DNA of 14,047 nucleotides, taken from Pseudomonadota bacterium (GTDB lineage Bacteria > Pseudomonadota > Alphaproteobacteria > Sphingomonadales > Sphingomonadaceae). Positions 12,222-14,047 of this stretch are shown here, in pieces. Below the pieces are notes generated by a model, which worked only from the letters and a program-made list of their open reading frames with translations, was not told where the DNA came from and searched no databases. The DNA lies in the NCBI GenBank assembly GCA_030271565.1, contig JARXKR010000036.1, forward strand, positions 1,168-15,214. The letters run 5' to 3'. Every line of letters begins with the position of its first letter. Position 1 is the first letter of the stretch. Made by a program: the position numbers and the translations under genes.

Positions 12222-14047
12222 ATGGCCAGCCTAGTCGCCGAACCCGAAGTTTCCGTTTCAAATCATCCCGAAGCCGTTGTTGTCAGGTTCGCCGGGGATT
12301 CGGGCGACGGGATGCAGCTGACCGGTGGGCAGTTCACGCTCTCGAGCGCGCTGGCGGGCAACGATTTCGCCACTTTCCCCGATTTCCCCGCCGAAATCCG
12401 CGCGCCGCAGGGCACGCTGTTCGGGGTCTCGGCGTTCCAGATCAATTTCGGCTCGACCGATATCGAAACCGCCGGCGATGCGCCCGACGTGCTGGTGGCG
12501 ATGAACCCAGCGGCGCTCAAGACCAATGTGGACGCGCTCAAGCCCGGCGGGCTGATCATTGCCGACACTGGTGAGTTCACCAAGCGCAACCTCGACAAGG
12601 CCAAGTACGAGGTCTCGCCAATCGACGATGGCAGCCTCGCCAAATGGCAGGTGCTGGCCTTCGATATCTCCGCGCTGACGATGGAATCGGTCAAGCCGTA
12701 TGGCCTTGGCAACAAGGAAGCGCTGCGCTGCAAGAACATGTGGACGCTGGGCCTCGCGCTGTGGATGTTCGACCGCGAGCGGCAGCCGCTGATCGATTGG
12801 CTCAAGGCCAAGTTCGTCAAGCAGCCGGTGCTGGCGGATGCCAACATCGCCGCGCTTAATGCTGGGCACGCCTATGGCGAAACGGCTGAACTGGGCGGGC
12901 AATTGCACAAGGTTCACGTCGATCCGGCGACGGCGAAGGCGGGACTGTACCGCACGATTACTGGCGCGGAATCGGTCGCGCTGGGACTGGTTGCGGGTGC
13001 GCAGCTCGCGGGGCTGGAGATGTTCTTCGGCGGCTATCCGATCACGCCGGCCAGCTCGATCCTGCACAGTCTGGTGCGGCTCAAGGAATTCGGCGTCACG
13101 ACCTTCCAGGCCGAGGACGAAATCGCCGCGATTGCCGCTGCGATTGGCGCGTCATATGCGGGCAAGCTTGGGGTAACCTCCAGCTCGGGGCCGGGTATCG
13201 CGCTCAAGACCGAGGCGATGGGGCTCGCGGTGATGACCGAGCTGCCGTTGGTGATCGTCAATTCACAGCGCGGCGGGCCCTCGACCGGGCTGCCGACCAA
13301 GACCGAGCAGAGCGATCTCTATCAAGCAATCTATGGCCGCAACGGCGATAGCCCGATCCCGGTGGTTGCCGCGTGCAGCCCGTCGGACGCGTTCGACTGC
13401 GCGATCGAAGCCTGCCGCATCGCCACCCAGTACATGACCCCGGTGATTCTGCTGACCGACGGCTACATTGCCAACGCGGCCGAGCCGTGGCTGGTCCCCG
13501 ATCCCGCGAGCTACGCCCCGTTCCCGGTGACCTTCCTGACGGAACGCAACGGCCCGAACGACACGCTGCTGCCTTATGCGCGCGACGAAAAGGGCGCGCG
13601 GCCATGGATCAAGCCGGGCACCCCGGGGCTGACGCATCGGATCGGCGGGATCGAGAAGAACCCCGGAACCGGCAACCTTGATTACAGCCCCGCCGCGCAC
13701 CAGACCATGACCGACGCGCGCAAGGCCAAGATCGATGGCGTGGCGAATAGCATTCCGGCGCAGGACGTTGCTTTGGGTGAGAGCAGCGGCAAGCTCGCCG
13801 TGGTCGGCTGGGGCAGCACTTTCGGCCCGATCCATCAGGCCGTCCGCCGCGCGCGCGCCAAGGGCATTGACGTGAGCCACATCCACGTCCGCCACGTCTG
13901 GCCGCTCCCGGCAAATCTTGGTGATCTTCTGAGGGGTTACGACAAGATCCTCGTCCCCGAGATGAACACCGGCCAGTTCAAGACCGTACTGCGTGACCAG
14001 TTCCTCGTCGATGCGAAACCGCTCAACAAGACCAGCGGGCAACCGTT
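12222..14047 (+). CDS. korA: 2-oxoglutarate:ferredoxin oxidoreductase, alpha subunit with fused gamma domain (3' end outside window)
   Basis: The frame is open from ATG 12222 to the window edge, 608 codons. It belongs to the 2-oxoacid:acceptor oxidoreductase alpha subunits in which the gamma domain is fused at the N-terminus. The gamma part begins VVVRFAGDSGDGMQLTGG (19-36) and spans about 1-200. The pyrimidine-binding alpha part starts near 245, with GGYPITPAS (270-278), FQAEDEIAAIAAAIGAS and SSSGPGIALKTEAMGLA (SGPG at 322-325), and contains NSQRGGPSTGLPTKTEQSDL. A C-terminal domain with VVGWGSTFG and VPEMNTGQF follows. The enzyme oxidatively decarboxylates 2-oxoglutarate to succinyl-CoA, or the reverse, with ferredoxin as acceptor. 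Thiamine diphosphate and the Fe-S cluster sit mainly on the beta subunit, expected just downstream. Only about 10-20 residues should be missing (it ends KPLNKTSGQP). Confidence 0.93.
   Translation, partial: MASLVAEPEVSVSNHPEAVVVRFAGDSGDGMQLTGGQFTLSSALAGNDFATFPDFPAEIRAPQGTLFGVSAFQINFGSTDIETAGDAPDVLVAMNPAALKTNVDALKPGGLIIADTGEFTKRNLDKAKYEVSPIDDGSLAKWQVLAFDISALTMESVKPYGLGNKEALRCKNMWTLGLALWMFDRERQPLIDWLKAKFVKQPVLADANIAALNAGHAYGETAELGGQLHKVHVDPATAKAGLYRTITGAESVALGLVAGAQLAGLEMFFGGYPITPASSILHSLVRLKEFGVTTFQAEDEIAAIAAAIGASYAGKLGVTSSSGPGIALKTEAMGLAVMTELPLVIVNSQRGGPSTGLPTKTEQSDLYQAIYGRNGDSPIPVVAACSPSDAFDCAIEACRIATQYMTPVILLTDGYIANAAEPWLVPDPASYAPFPVTFLTERNGPNDTLLPYARDEKGARPWIKPGTPGLTHRIGGIEKNPGTGNLDYSPAAHQTMTDARKAKIDGVANSIPAQDVALGESSGKLAVVGWGSTFGPIHQAVRRARAKGIDVSHIHVRHVWPLPANLGDLLRGYDKILVPEMNTGQFKTVLRDQFLVDAKPLNKTSGQP

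Noticed and set aside
12258..14042. Minus-strand open frames of 269 and 259 codons at the right end
   Set aside because: Both are antisense to korA, whose frame is continuous and carries all family motifs.

Overview
The window reads as chromosomal DNA of a GC-rich alphaproteobacterium, most likely a member of the Sphingomonadales (Erythrobacter/Sphingomonas/Novosphingobium type). The basis is codon use, the set of housekeeping genes, a poly-hydroxybutyrate-type D-3-hydroxybutyrate dehydrogenase, a fused KorA subunit and the style of the small secreted proteins. This placement is an inference from protein character; no rRNA or species marker is present.

Positions 1-1330 are the accessory part. 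Two complete ParD/ParE toxin-antitoxin modules lie in tandem on the minus strand (parD2-parE2 at 1294-756, parD1-parE1 at 644-106). Each antitoxin/toxin pair overlaps by four bases (ATGA). The two antitoxin genes have promoter/operator regions built to the same plan: a -35, a 17-base spacer holding an ATACC-N7-GGTA(T) inverted repeat, and a -10 that ends six bases before the ATG. This predicts leaderless mRNAs and possibly shared or cross-acting repression. Short GGAGTTCCGGGGACAC-type repeats follow each toxin gene. The extreme left edge holds a 55-base exact copy of the middle of parE2 fused to one of these repeats, so the locus has been rearranged and probably continues to the left.

Positions 1530-4774 hold the wobble methyltransferase gene trmL (+), converging on a minus-strand run: a YpfJ-type zinc metallopeptidase, a secreted protein of unknown function and an FMN-dependent alpha-hydroxy-acid dehydrogenase. 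Divergent from the metallopeptidase are 3-hydroxybutyrate dehydrogenase (4859-5614) and a secreted M28 aminopeptidase-like protein (5720-7213).

Positions 7271-10461 form a compact plus-strand group: guaB (IMP dehydrogenase), an RsmB/NOP-type RNA m5C methyltransferase starting three bases after guaB, and a periplasmic TPR protein. This group runs head-on into rppH (mRNA 5' pyrophosphohydrolase), with only three bases between the stop codons. rppH is preceded on its own strand by an HSL-type alpha/beta hydrolase. A 302-base gap with a 76-base palindromic interspersed repeat separates this from korA, the gamma-alpha fused subunit of 2-oxoglutarate:ferredoxin oxidoreductase, which runs off the right edge lacking only its last residues.

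Most of the window is ordinary chromosome. The part that deserves attention is the repeat-punctuated parDE cluster at the left end.
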